This document shows, piece after piece, positions 1 through 6,601 of a stretch of DNA of 21,852 nucleotides. Where the stretch lies: positions 1-21,852 of the forward strand of contig JBHIFE010000013.1 in the NCBI GenBank assembly GCA_046760985.1, given 5' to 3'. The DNA is from JBHIFE01 sp046760985. GTDB taxonomy: Bacteria; Chloroflexota; Dehalococcoidia; Dehalococcoidales; RBG-16-60-22. The notes beneath the pieces were generated by a model. That model saw only the letters and a list, made by a program, of their open reading frames with translations. It was not told the origin of the DNA and made no database searches. Position numbers and translations under genes: made by a program. The first letter of the stretch is position 1. Each line of letters opens with the position of its first letter.

Positions 1-37
1 GAGCCGGGTCGCTAGCACATGTAGCCACCTTGCCTAA

Positions 38-1630
38 TTGGGCAAAATCTGGCTTTATGCGCTACTTACTGGTATGCACTCCCCAGTGGTTCGTGGTGCC
101 ATTATGGCTAGTCTGTTCCTCACTGCCGAGCTTTTAGGCAGACAGCGTAGTGCCATCACTGCCCTAACCTTTGCCGCAGCAATAATGGTAGGCATCAGCC
201 CCTATATCCTGGGGGATGCTGCCTTCCAGTTGAGCTTCCTAGCTATGGCTGGTTTGGTTTTCCTTTTCCCTGCTTTCCGAGCTCTGGGAAGGAAAGTAAT
301 CAAAGCTACCCTTGGTGAAGATGGGGCGGCAGTCTCCATAGCTAATATTACCAGCGATAGCCTCAGTGCTACCCTGGGAGCAGTCATAGCCGTCTGGCCC
401 GTGGTCGCCTATTACTTTGGCATTATTTCATTTGTTGGTCCGCTAGCCACCTTCCTTGCCCTACCGGCACTGCCCGGCATTATCATCACCGGCGTCTTGA
501 CCGGAGGTTTAGGGTTTATTGCTCTGCCTGCCGCTCAAGCTATCGGCTGGCTAGCCTGGCTCTTCCTGTCATACACGATATTAATAGTTGGTGGTTTGGC
601 AGCATCTCCTTTATCATTTATTGAGGTAGGCTCGGTTGACCCTACCCTGATAGGAGTTTACTATTTAGCTCTCGCCACTGCTATCTTCCTCAGCCAGAAG
701 AGGCTAACCTTAATACCTAAAGCTACCACCCAACTGAAGTCAGGAGTAAATAAATCGTTTGGTTTTGTTTCCAGACTACCCAAGAAGTGGGTTCTCCCAC
801 CCCTACTGCTGGTAGCAACACTGGTCTCAATCACCGCCGCCGTCATGCCCGATGACAAGCTTCACATCAGCTTCCTTGACATCGGTCAGGGTGATGCCAT
901 TCTCATTCAGCAAGGAAATCAGCAGGTTCTGATTGATGGCGGACCCAGTCCCCAAGCGATAAGCTTAGAACTGGGCAACAAAATGCCCTTCTGGGATAGA
1001 ACTATTGATTTGGTAGTATTAACCCACCCCCAATCTGACCACCTCACCGGTCTGGTGGAAGTGCTGCAGCGCTTTCAGGTAAAGCAGGTGCTCCACCCCG
1101 ATTTAAATTCCGATTCCCAGATATATGATGAGTGGCTTAGACTTATTGTAGAGAAGAATATTAAACACACCATAGTCGAGGCTGGTCAGCAGATTAACTT
1201 CGGGGGAGCAGTTATAAAAGTGCTCCATCCCCAAGCAACCCTTTTGACTGATACTGAGTCAGATATAGACAATAATGGTGTGGTATTACGCCTAGATATG
1301 GACAAGGTTAGCTTCCTGCTCACCGCTGATATCAGACAGGAGGCAGAGTTCAAGCTTGTTGCCGATAGAGCCGACCTGAACAGTACCGTGCTCAAGGTTG
1401 CCCATCACGGCTCAGATACCTCTACCACCTCGGAATTTCTGGCAGTGGTCAATCCACAACTAGCCGTCATCTCGGTCGGTGCTGATAATAAATTCGGTCA
1501 TCCCAGTAACGAGGTTTTGCAAAGACTGCAAGAGAGGCTTGGCTCAGAAAATATCTACCGCACTGACCAACAGGGTACATTAGAATTCATTACCGATGGG
1601 GAGAGGCTGTGGGTGAAGGTGGAAAGGTAA
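38..1630 (+). CDS. comEC: ComEC/Rec2 competence protein, C-terminal part (5' end missing or disrupted)
   Basis: ComEC forms the inner-membrane channel that takes up single-stranded DNA during transformation. The 530 readable residues begin inside the membrane Competence domain (the WLYALLTG...SPVVRGAIM stretch at residues 5-23 is a mid-domain motif) and continue through several hydrophobic segments to about residue 270. A metallo-beta-lactamase-like domain follows (about 275-530), with LDIGQGDAILI at 280-290, THPQSDH at 329-335, D431, HH at 456-457 and H488. The family usually has 200-300 more residues at the N-terminus (OB-like domain and first membrane helices). The frame cannot be extended upstream because TAA lies at 35-37 just before the TTG at 38, so that start is only where the open frame begins. 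Either the gene is frameshifted or truncated near the window edge, or the edge sequence has an error. The family call is secure; intactness is not. Confidence 0.88.
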   Translation: MGKIWLYALLTGMHSPVVRGAIMASLFLTAELLGRQRSAITALTFAAAIMVGISPYILGDAAFQLSFLAMAGLVFLFPAFRALGRKVIKATLGEDGAAVSIANITSDSLSATLGAVIAVWPVVAYYFGIISFVGPLATFLALPALPGIIITGVLTGGLGFIALPAAQAIGWLAWLFLSYTILIVGGLAASPLSFIEVGSVDPTLIGVYYLALATAIFLSQKRLTLIPKATTQLKSGVNKSFGFVSRLPKKWVLPPLLLVATLVSITAAVMPDDKLHISFLDIGQGDAILIQQGNQQVLIDGGPSPQAISLELGNKMPFWDRTIDLVVLTHPQSDHLTGLVEVLQRFQVKQVLHPDLNSDSQIYDEWLRLIVEKNIKHTIVEAGQQINFGGAVIKVLHPQATLLTDTESDIDNNGVVLRLDMDKVSFLLTADIRQEAEFKLVADRADLNSTVLKVAHHGSDTSTTSEFLAVVNPQLAVISVGADNKFGHPSNEVLQRLQERLGSENIYRTDQQGTLEFITDGERLWVKVER

Positions 1631-1638
1631 AACCTAAA

Positions 1639-1842
1639 TCACCGGCTAAGGATAATTCTGCTACTTGGAATAGCCGCTATCAAAGCAGCAATAATGAAGA
1701 GCCAGCCAGTCCATATTGGTAACCAAGTAGCCAACAAAACCCCCAAGCCAATGCCGAAGAGAAATCTACTAGTGATATGCAAGATAAAGTAAGGAGTTGG
1801 TATCTGCCTGAACTTTTCCACCTTATCGCCAATCCAACCCAT
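1639..1842 (-). CDS. Small two-helix membrane protein, function unknown
   Basis: This is a 67-residue protein with a short charged N-terminus (MGWIGDKVEKFRQ) and two hydrophobic segments, roughly residues 18-37 and 42-57, ending in a basic tail. I do not recognise the family. The open frame reaches back to an ATG at 1854, but the ATG at 1842 is the better start: it has GGAGG at 1852-1848 with a 5-base spacer, whereas the outer ATG has no ribosome binding site and would place this Shine-Dalgarno inside the coding region. The gene is convergent with comEC, whose stop is 8 bases away. A possible promoter lies upstream at 1915-1887. Confidence 0.6.
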   Translation of the reverse strand: MGWIGDKVEKFRQIPTPYFILHITSRFLFGIGLGVLLATWLPIWTGWLFIIAALIAAIPSSRIILSR

Positions 1843-1886
1843 CTTTTCCTCCATTCTAGAGATTCAAGGTAAGAGACAGCCTATCG

Positions 1887-1915
1887 ATGATACCACCTTT
1901 TCCTTCAAATTGTAA
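1887..1915 (-). promoter_or_regulatory. Possible sigma-70 promoter for the small membrane protein
   Basis: On the minus strand TTACAA (1915-1910) is followed, after 17 bases, by TATCAT (1892-1887). The -10 matches consensus at 5 of 6 positions and the -35 only weakly. It lies about 45 bases before the preferred start at 1842. Confidence 0.3.
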
Positions 1916-1955
1916 CTATATTTCATAACCTATTCCCAAGCTGGATTTTTAGTGT

Positions 1956-1961
1956 TATAAT
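1956..1961 (+). promoter_or_regulatory. Possible -10 box before the 26-residue ORF
   Basis: A perfect TATAAT lies 45 bases before the ATG at 2006. With a 17-base spacer the -35 position (1933-1938) reads TTCCCA, a weak match. Confidence 0.3.
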
Positions 1962-2005
1962 GGCGCAAAGGATTTTTACCATATTGAGAGAAGGACAAAC
2001 AAGCA

Positions 2006-2086
2006 ATGACAATGATGACTTGGGTTGGCATCGCCGTAATTATTATCCTCATAGTTCTGTTCTTCATAGTTAGGGCGAGGCGTTAG
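2006..2086 (+). CDS. 26-residue single-helix membrane peptide
   Basis: ATG at 2006 opens a 26-codon frame ending in TAG at 2084-2086. The product is a short polar start (MTMMTW), an unbroken hydrophobic run of about 16 residues (VGIAVIIILIVLFFIV) and a basic end (RARR), which is the layout of a one-pass membrane peptide with a positive-inside tail. AAGGA at about 1990-1994 is a distant but possible ribosome binding site, and a TATAAT lies at 1956-1961. No function can be assigned. The hydrophobic run, the basic tail and the upstream signals together favour a real gene over chance. Confidence 0.45.
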   Translation: MTMMTWVGIAVIIILIVLFFIVRARR

Positions 2087-2306
2087 ATTTTGCCTGGTCA
2101 AGGTACCACTTGTTGCCGAACAGGTGGTTAATGCGTCTTTGCTACCAGCGTATAACACAGGCTTTGTGGCTGACCAATTTAAAGAGGCTGGTAGAGGCAT
2201 AGACTTCACCGCTTTCTAGACTTCCTGTCTAAGTTCAACTTCATCTGGCTAATATCTGTGCCATAGTGAATCAATCACCAAACTAGCGGGATAGGGATAA
2301 ATAGGC

Positions 2307-2312
2307 TATAAT
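2307..2312 (+). promoter_or_regulatory. -10 box of the lepB promoter
   Basis: Perfect TATAAT, 28 bases before the lepB ATG. I see no good -35 at the usual distance. Confidence 0.4.
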
Positions 2313-2340
2313 TGGGGCTGAACCCAGGAGCGAATACCAG

Positions 2341-2886
2341 ATGAAAACTTTCTTCCGTGAGATTGTGATAACAACCATCTTAGCCGTAGCCGTCTTCTTT
2401 CTGCTACAAGCCACTGTTCAGACCTTTGTCGTCGTTGGTGCTAGCATGGAACCCAATTTCCACAATGGGCAACGATTATTAGTGAACAAAGCCGTTTATT
2501 ACCTTCATCAACCGGAAAGAGGCGATGTAATTATCTTCCGATCAATCAACCCCCGACAGCCGGACTACATCAAGCGCGCCATTGCCCTGCCCGGCGACAC
2601 TGTGGAGGTAAAAGAAGGAATCGTATATGTCAATGGTTCACAACTAAACGAACCTTACATTAAGAGTCCTCCTAGCTATACCCTAGAACAACAAAAAATC
2701 CCAGAGAATAAGTACTTTGTTCTTGGCGATAACCGTAATAATAGTGATGATTCCCACAACGGCTGGCTGGTACCACACCAAAATATAATTGGTAAAGCCT
2801 GGTTATCAATCTGGCCACCAGATAAGTGGGGACTTGTTCCTGACTACCACTTGCAAGAACAGCTGGTCGGCAGTATGAGTAAATGA
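2341..2886 (+). CDS. lepB: Signal peptidase I
   Basis: This membrane-bound serine/lysine protease removes signal peptides from proteins exported through Sec or Tat. The 181-residue product has one N-terminal membrane helix (about residues 8-30) and then the family boxes: GASMEPNF with the nucleophile Ser35, RGDVIIF at 60-66, YIKRAIALPGD with the general base Lys78, and the C-terminal GDNRNNSDDSHNGW box. Length and single-helix layout fit the Gram-positive-type minimal enzyme. AGGAG at 2326-2330 lies 10 bases before the ATG and a TATAAT at 2307-2312. pyrE follows after 55 bases, with a weak hairpin/T-run between them. Confidence 0.96.
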   Translation: MKTFFREIVITTILAVAVFFLLQATVQTFVVVGASMEPNFHNGQRLLVNKAVYYLHQPERGDVIIFRSINPRQPDYIKRAIALPGDTVEVKEGIVYVNGSQLNEPYIKSPPSYTLEQQKIPENKYFVLGDNRNNSDDSHNGWLVPHQNIIGKAWLSIWPPDKWGLVPDYHLQEQLVGSMSK

Positions 2887-2889
2887 CTG

Positions 2890-2906
2890 CCCGTTCGGGT
2901 CTTTTT
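2890..2906 (+). terminator. Weak hairpin plus T-run after lepB
   Basis: CCCG (2890-2893), TT, CGGG (2896-2899), then TC and five Ts. The stem is only 4-5 bp, so it may attenuate rather than stop transcription into pyrE. Confidence 0.35.
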
Positions 2907-2941
2907 AAGAGAGCTTGGTAAAAATATCTGGGAGGTAGGTT

Positions 2942-3520
2942 CTGATAAATAACATTGAGCAAATCTTTCAAAAATCAGGAGCCCTGCTTAAGGGACACTT
3001 CTTGCTTACCTCCGGGTTACACTCTCCCATCTACTGGGAGAAATTCCGCGTTTTGCAATTCCCTAACTATACCGAGCAACTCTGCGGCATGATTGCCAAC
3101 CACTTCAAGGAGCAAAGAATCCAGGTAGTAGCTGGACCGACCACTGGCGGGATTATCCTGGCTTATGAAGTAGCTAGGCAATTAGGGGTACGCAGTCTAT
3201 TTGCCGAAAAGGAAGGCGAGGAAAGAGTTTTCCGACGCGGCTTCAGCATTGACCCCGGGGAACGAATTTTAATCGTTGATGATATTCTGACCACGGGTGG
3301 TTCCATACGTGAAACTATGGCAGCGGTAACCAAGCTGGGTGGTAAAGTAATTGGCGTTGGTGTATTAGTTGACCGCTCTGAGCAGAAGCTGGAATTTGGC
3401 GTACCTCTTTTCAGCTGTCACCGTGCGCTAACGCCCACCTACACACCACAGGACTGTCCTCTATGCGCTGCCAAAATCCCCCTGACCAAACCCGGCAGCA
3501 GCCAGCAACCACCTGGGTAA
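2942..3520 (+). CDS. pyrE: Orotate phosphoribosyltransferase, apparent CTG start
   Basis: PyrE transfers phosphoribose from PRPP to orotate to make OMP in pyrimidine synthesis. The PRPP loop ILIVDDILTTGGSI is clear, as are the substrate segments SGLHSPIYW and AGPTTGG. The C-terminus has CHRALTP and CPLC, a Cys-rich tail I associate with PyrE of this lineage. The start is unusual. The first conventional codon in frame, TTG at 3002, would remove the conserved segment KSGALLKGHFLLTSGLHS. An in-frame TAG at 2936-2938 blocks extension further up. CTG at 2942-2944 stands 6 bases after GGAGG (2931-2935) and gives a 192-residue protein of normal family length. No ATG, GTG or TTG exists in the allowed interval before 3002. 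Confidence 0.9.
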   Translation: MINNIEQIFQKSGALLKGHFLLTSGLHSPIYWEKFRVLQFPNYTEQLCGMIANHFKEQRIQVVAGPTTGGIILAYEVARQLGVRSLFAEKEGEERVFRRGFSIDPGERILIVDDILTTGGSIRETMAAVTKLGGKVIGVGVLVDRSEQKLEFGVPLFSCHRALTPTYTPQDCPLCAAKIPLTKPGSSQQPPG

Positions 3521-3686
3521 ATTCCATTCGGCAAGAGGTTCAGTTCATACATGGTTGGTTAGATGTGGTCTTATATCTGGACATCCGTTTAAAGGTGGTA
3601 AGCCAATTAGCAAAAGAAAATATTACGGATAATGAATACCAACCCTTTCACAGTCTGTCATGAAGACAACATAAGGAGGGGACACT

Positions 3687-3891
3687 ATGAAGAGACGAAT
3701 TCGATTTGCAACAGGTAATAAAGTAAAGATTATTGATAGTGCATCTCCATACTTTGGTAAAATGGGCATTGTGATAGAACCGAGCGTGTACTGTTGGTTT
3801 AAAATTACGATATCATTTGTTGGTGAAGATAGATGGTACAGAAATCAAAGAACTATTTGCCCCCGAACAATTAGAAAAACAAGCTGACTGA
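3687..3891 (+). pseudogene. Small KOW-like gene, frameshifted
   Basis: A strong Shine-Dalgarno (AGGAGGGG, about 3674-3681) precedes the ATG at 3687. The first about 38 codons (MKRRIRFATGNKVKIID, then SPYFGKMGIVIEP) read like a small KOW-type beta-barrel protein. Around 3790-3815 the sense of the frame changes. The original frame runs on to TGA at 3885-3887 with an unconvincing tail, while the +1 frame gives LKLRYHLLVKIDGTEIKEL then FAPEQLEKQAD, with a stop at 3889-3891, which is the expected end of such a protein. The gene is therefore probably broken by a one-base insertion, or the sequence has an error there; programmed frameshifting is less likely. The KOW assignment is by resemblance only. 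Confidence 0.55.
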
Positions 3892-3941
3892 GGATAGGTT
3901 GAAGTGAAACCAACCAAGATTGAACTTAAACCGGCAAGACT

Positions 3942-4035
3942 GTTTATTGACCTCACCCCCTGTATCCCCCTCTCCTTCTAAGGAGAGGGGGAAGAGATAT
4001 TGAAAAGAGGGGCTTCGCCCCTCTTAAACACTCCC
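3942..4035 (+). repeat. Palindromic intergenic repeat, copy 1
   Basis: The copy begins GTTTATTGACCTCACCCCC. It has a perfect 12-bp hairpin (CCCCCTCTCCTT at 3966-3977 with AAGGAGAGGGGG at 3980-3991) and a perfect 9-bp hairpin (AAGAGGGGC at 4005-4013, loop TTC, GCCCCTCTT at 4017-4025). It shares both hairpins and the lead-in with copies at 6344 and 12980. It fills most of the gap between the frameshifted small gene and the nuclease-like gene. Confidence 0.85.
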
Positions 4036-4077
4036 GACATTTAGAATGCATTTAATTAAGACCTAGGGAGGTTTGTA

Positions 4078-4530
4078 ATGGAGGTCATCGCCTTAATTGC
4101 CATCATTGTGGTCGCGGCTATTCTGGGTGTTTTCCTGATTTACTATTTCCTGGAGCTAAAGTTTGAACGGAAATTCAAACAATGGCAAGAGACAGAAATA
4201 CTGAGAGGGGAGGAAGAAAGGGAAAGAGCAATAAGGGAAGCAATTACTCAGAGTCGAGCCGTATTAGGCGGTAAATTTGTTGAGCAGCTAGCCCCATACC
4301 TCCCCGAGTTTAAATATGACCCCACTGAAGCCCGATTTATCGGCAGTCCCATAGACTTAATAGTTTTCCCCGGTCTAGCCAGAGGCGACCCTGAGGAAAT
4401 AGTCATTATGGAAATAAAAACGGGCAAGACCAGCCAGCTCACCCCTCAGGAAAGTAAAATTCGTCAGCTGATTGAGGATGGTATGGTAAGGTGGGAATTG
4501 ATTCAGAAGCCATCAGCAAAAGAGATATAG
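4078..4530 (+). CDS. Membrane-anchored Holliday-junction-resolvase-related endonuclease-like protein
   Basis: The 150-residue product has one N-terminal membrane helix (about 4-24), a charged helical linker (25-58) and a PD-(D/E)XK nuclease-like domain. The key residues are D93 in GSPIDLIVF and E112-x-K114 in IVIMEIKTGK, preceded by SRAVLGGKFVEQLAPYLP. This pattern matches the family annotated as endonuclease related to archaeal Holliday junction resolvase. Its substrate is not known to me. GGGAGG stands about 9 bases before the ATG. It converges on mutL with 5 bases between stop codons. The membrane anchor on a nuclease fold is the notable feature. Confidence 0.8.
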   Translation: MEVIALIAIIVVAAILGVFLIYYFLELKFERKFKQWQETEILRGEEERERAIREAITQSRAVLGGKFVEQLAPYLPEFKYDPTEARFIGSPIDLIVFPGLARGDPEEIVIMEIKTGKTSQLTPQESKIRQLIEDGMVRWELIQKPSAKEI

Positions 4531-4535
4531 TACCA

Positions 4536-6239
4536 TTAGCCCCGCCTAAACTCCCGCCGCAACTGCCCGGAGCTGAGGTGAATCATCACCGGTCTACCGT
4601 GGGGACAGGTGTGAGGAGTGGCTACCTGCTCCAGTTGCCGCACCAGTTCCCGCATCTCGTCATCGGTTAACACCTGCCCTACCCTCACCGCACCATGGCA
4701 AGCAATAGAGGTGGCTATCTCCTCCCTCCACCCGCTTTCACTCTCTCCAGAAAAGGAATCCAACAACTCTCTGAGCGTCCGCGCCCAGTCCTTACTAGAC
4801 AGCAAATGTGGCACCGTCCGAATTAGATAAGTCCTGTTGCCAAAAGGCTCAATGGAGAAACCAAATTCAGCCAAGTCAGTATAGCGCGATTTCAAAACCT
4901 CGTCTTGTTTGGGATTAACCTCAAATGTTGCCGGCTCAAGCAGACCCTGAACCTCTATCTCCTGCCTTGACCTCTGCTGATTAACCTGCTCAAAAAGGAT
5001 ACGCTCATGGGCGGCATGCTGGTCAATGAGATACAATCCGTCGGGACCCTCAGCGATAATGTAGCTACTCATAAGCTGACCTAATACCCGCAGCACCGGC
5101 AGGGATGCCGCCATGGTCTGGGGAGTTTCTGACGGCGGAGTGGTAAGAGTATCACTCATAGCTGATGTCCATAATGCCGGCTCCCGCCCTGGGGGAGATA
5201 CATAGGTTGTCGCTACCTCCTCAATTTTAGGCACTGGCATTTGTTCCACCAAAGCCTGTCGCACCGCTTTCTGGACGGCAGCAAAAACTCGGCGCTCGTT
5301 CTGGAATTTCACCTCGCTCTTGGTCGGATGTATATTGACATCTACCTCAGACAAAGGCAGTAAAATATTGAGCACCGCTATCGGGTATTTCCCCGCCATC
5401 AAAAGCCCATGATAAGCCTCCGTCACCGCCCAAGATAAAAGGCGACTGCTTACCCAGCGGCGATTGATAAAGAAGCTGAGATAGTCCCGACTGGAACGAC
5501 TTACTGCCGGTGAGCCGACCATCCCGGTTATCCGTGGTGAAGCTGTCCCACCCTCCCATTCGCTGTCCTTAATTTCCAGCATATTGCGGGCAATTTCTAT
5601 GCCGTAAACTTCAATGACACTATCTATCAGCCGACCCCGACCGGCAGTCCTTAACGCCGACTTGCCATCAATAAGCAAGCTAAAGCCAACCTCGGGGAAG
5701 GCAAGAGCATACTGACTGACCACATTGGCAATATGACTATTCTCGGTAGATACCGACTTGAGGAATTTTAGTCTTGCCGGCACCTTGCGGAACAGATTCC
5801 ACACCGTAACCGTCGTCCCCTGAGAACGTGCCTGTTTTTTCCGGCTAACGATAACACCGTCTGCTAAACTGAGATAAGTGCCTACCGATGCACGTTCAGT
5901 GCAGGTAACAATATCCACCTGGGCTACGGCAGCGATGCTGGGCAACGCCTCGCCACGAAAGCCAAGACTACCAATAGACTGTAAATCCTCCAGACTACCT
6001 ATCTTACTGGTAGCATAGCGCTCAAAGGCAAGCCCAATCTCAGCCGACGGAATGCCGACACCGTTATCAATTACTCTAATCAGGCTCACCCCACCACCCC
6101 TGACCTCAATGGCAATCTGGCTTGAACCAGCGTCCAGCGAATTTTCCACCAGCTCTTTCACCACCGACGCCGGTCTCTCCACTACCTCGCCGGCAGCAAT
6201 CTGGGAGATTACTTGTTTGTCTAAGACTTTGATGGGCAT
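4536..6239 (-). CDS. mutL: DNA mismatch repair protein MutL
   Basis: MutL couples mismatch recognition by MutS to strand incision and removal. The N-terminal GHKL ATPase shows E32 in VENSLDAG, DNGVGIP at 58-64 and GFRGEALPSI at 93-102; a transducer domain follows to about residue 330, then a linker. The C-terminal domain has the metal-dependent endonuclease motif DQHAAHE (406-412, with E417), ACHGAVR at 513-519 and CPHGRPV at 545-551. This predicts an incising MutL, as in bacteria that lack MutH. The 567-residue length is normal. It lies downstream of the pcrA/uvrD helicase on the same strand but has its own consensus promoter (6288-6260). mutS is not in the window. Confidence 0.97.
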   Translation of the reverse strand: MPIKVLDKQVISQIAAGEVVERPASVVKELVENSLDAGSSQIAIEVRGGGVSLIRVIDNGVGIPSAEIGLAFERYATSKIGSLEDLQSIGSLGFRGEALPSIAAVAQVDIVTCTERASVGTYLSLADGVIVSRKKQARSQGTTVTVWNLFRKVPARLKFLKSVSTENSHIANVVSQYALAFPEVGFSLLIDGKSALRTAGRGRLIDSVIEVYGIEIARNMLEIKDSEWEGGTASPRITGMVGSPAVSRSSRDYLSFFINRRWVSSRLLSWAVTEAYHGLLMAGKYPIAVLNILLPLSEVDVNIHPTKSEVKFQNERRVFAAVQKAVRQALVEQMPVPKIEEVATTYVSPPGREPALWTSAMSDTLTTPPSETPQTMAASLPVLRVLGQLMSSYIIAEGPDGLYLIDQHAAHERILFEQVNQQRSRQEIEVQGLLEPATFEVNPKQDEVLKSRYTDLAEFGFSIEPFGNRTYLIRTVPHLLSSKDWARTLRELLDSFSGESESGWREEIATSIACHGAVRVGQVLTDDEMRELVRQLEQVATPHTCPHGRPVMIHLSSGQLRREFRRG

Positions 6240-6259
6240 AACAAACTACCTTAAATGAA

Positions 6260-6288
6260 ATTATACACGGTTTCGTGTAAAATGTCAA
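6260..6288 (-). promoter_or_regulatory. Perfect sigma-70 promoter of mutL with internal palindrome
   Basis: On the minus strand TTGACA (6288-6283), a 17-base spacer and TATAAT (6265-6260) match consensus at all 12 positions. A perfect 6-bp inverted repeat, TACACG-AAAC-CGTGTA (6279-6264), fills most of the spacer and runs into the -10, the place where a repressor would block RNA polymerase. The ATG is 20 bases after the -10. Confidence 0.8.
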
Positions 6289-6343
6289 TACCCCGTTTAG
6301 AGTTTAACCTTTTGTTTTAACTCAGTCAAAGTATTTTTTATCT

Positions 6344-6519
6344 ACCTCACCCCCTCTAAGCACCCAGAAAAATCTTCGATTTTCCTGGGGACCCGCTTTG
6401 TCCCCCTCTCCTACCAAGGAGAGGGAGAAGAAAAAGAAAGAGGGGCTGGCGCCCCTCTTGAACGCCCCACATTCTAAGAGCTTCGCTTTCTTCTACTCTG
6501 GAAGAGGGGTAGGGATAAA
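6344..6519 (+). repeat. Palindromic intergenic repeat, copy 2 (long form)
   Basis: It starts ACCTCACCCCC like the other copies but carries about 46 extra bases. Hairpins in order are CCCAGAAAAATC (6363-6374) with GATTTTCCTGGG (6378-6389, one mismatch); GGGGAC with GTCCCC (about 6387-6405); CCCTCTCCT (6404-6412) with AGGAGAGGG (6417-6425); and AAGAGGGGC (6438-6446) with GCCCCTCTT (6451-6459). The right end (about 6501-6519, GAAGAGGGGTAGGGATAAA) is an imperfect inverted match to the left end. The rest of the 362-base gap between mutL and the helicase holds only the mutL promoter. Confidence 0.8.
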
Positions 6520-6601
6520 ACTACGAGATAAGCCATAGGTGATGCGAGGGCGGATGGGTGGGAAAGTTAAAATTGTAAGGGGGGTGTGGAATAGAGGTGG
6601 C

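Noticed and set aside
3463..3663. 66-residue frame overlapping the 3' end of pyrE
   Set aside because: It starts inside pyrE in another frame, has no ribosome binding site and no recognisable composition.
3687..3891. Programmed frameshifting in the KOW-like gene
   Set aside because: The shift needed is +1, and no stop codon, rare codon pause or stimulatory structure of a known +1 site is seen; mutation or sequencing error is simpler.
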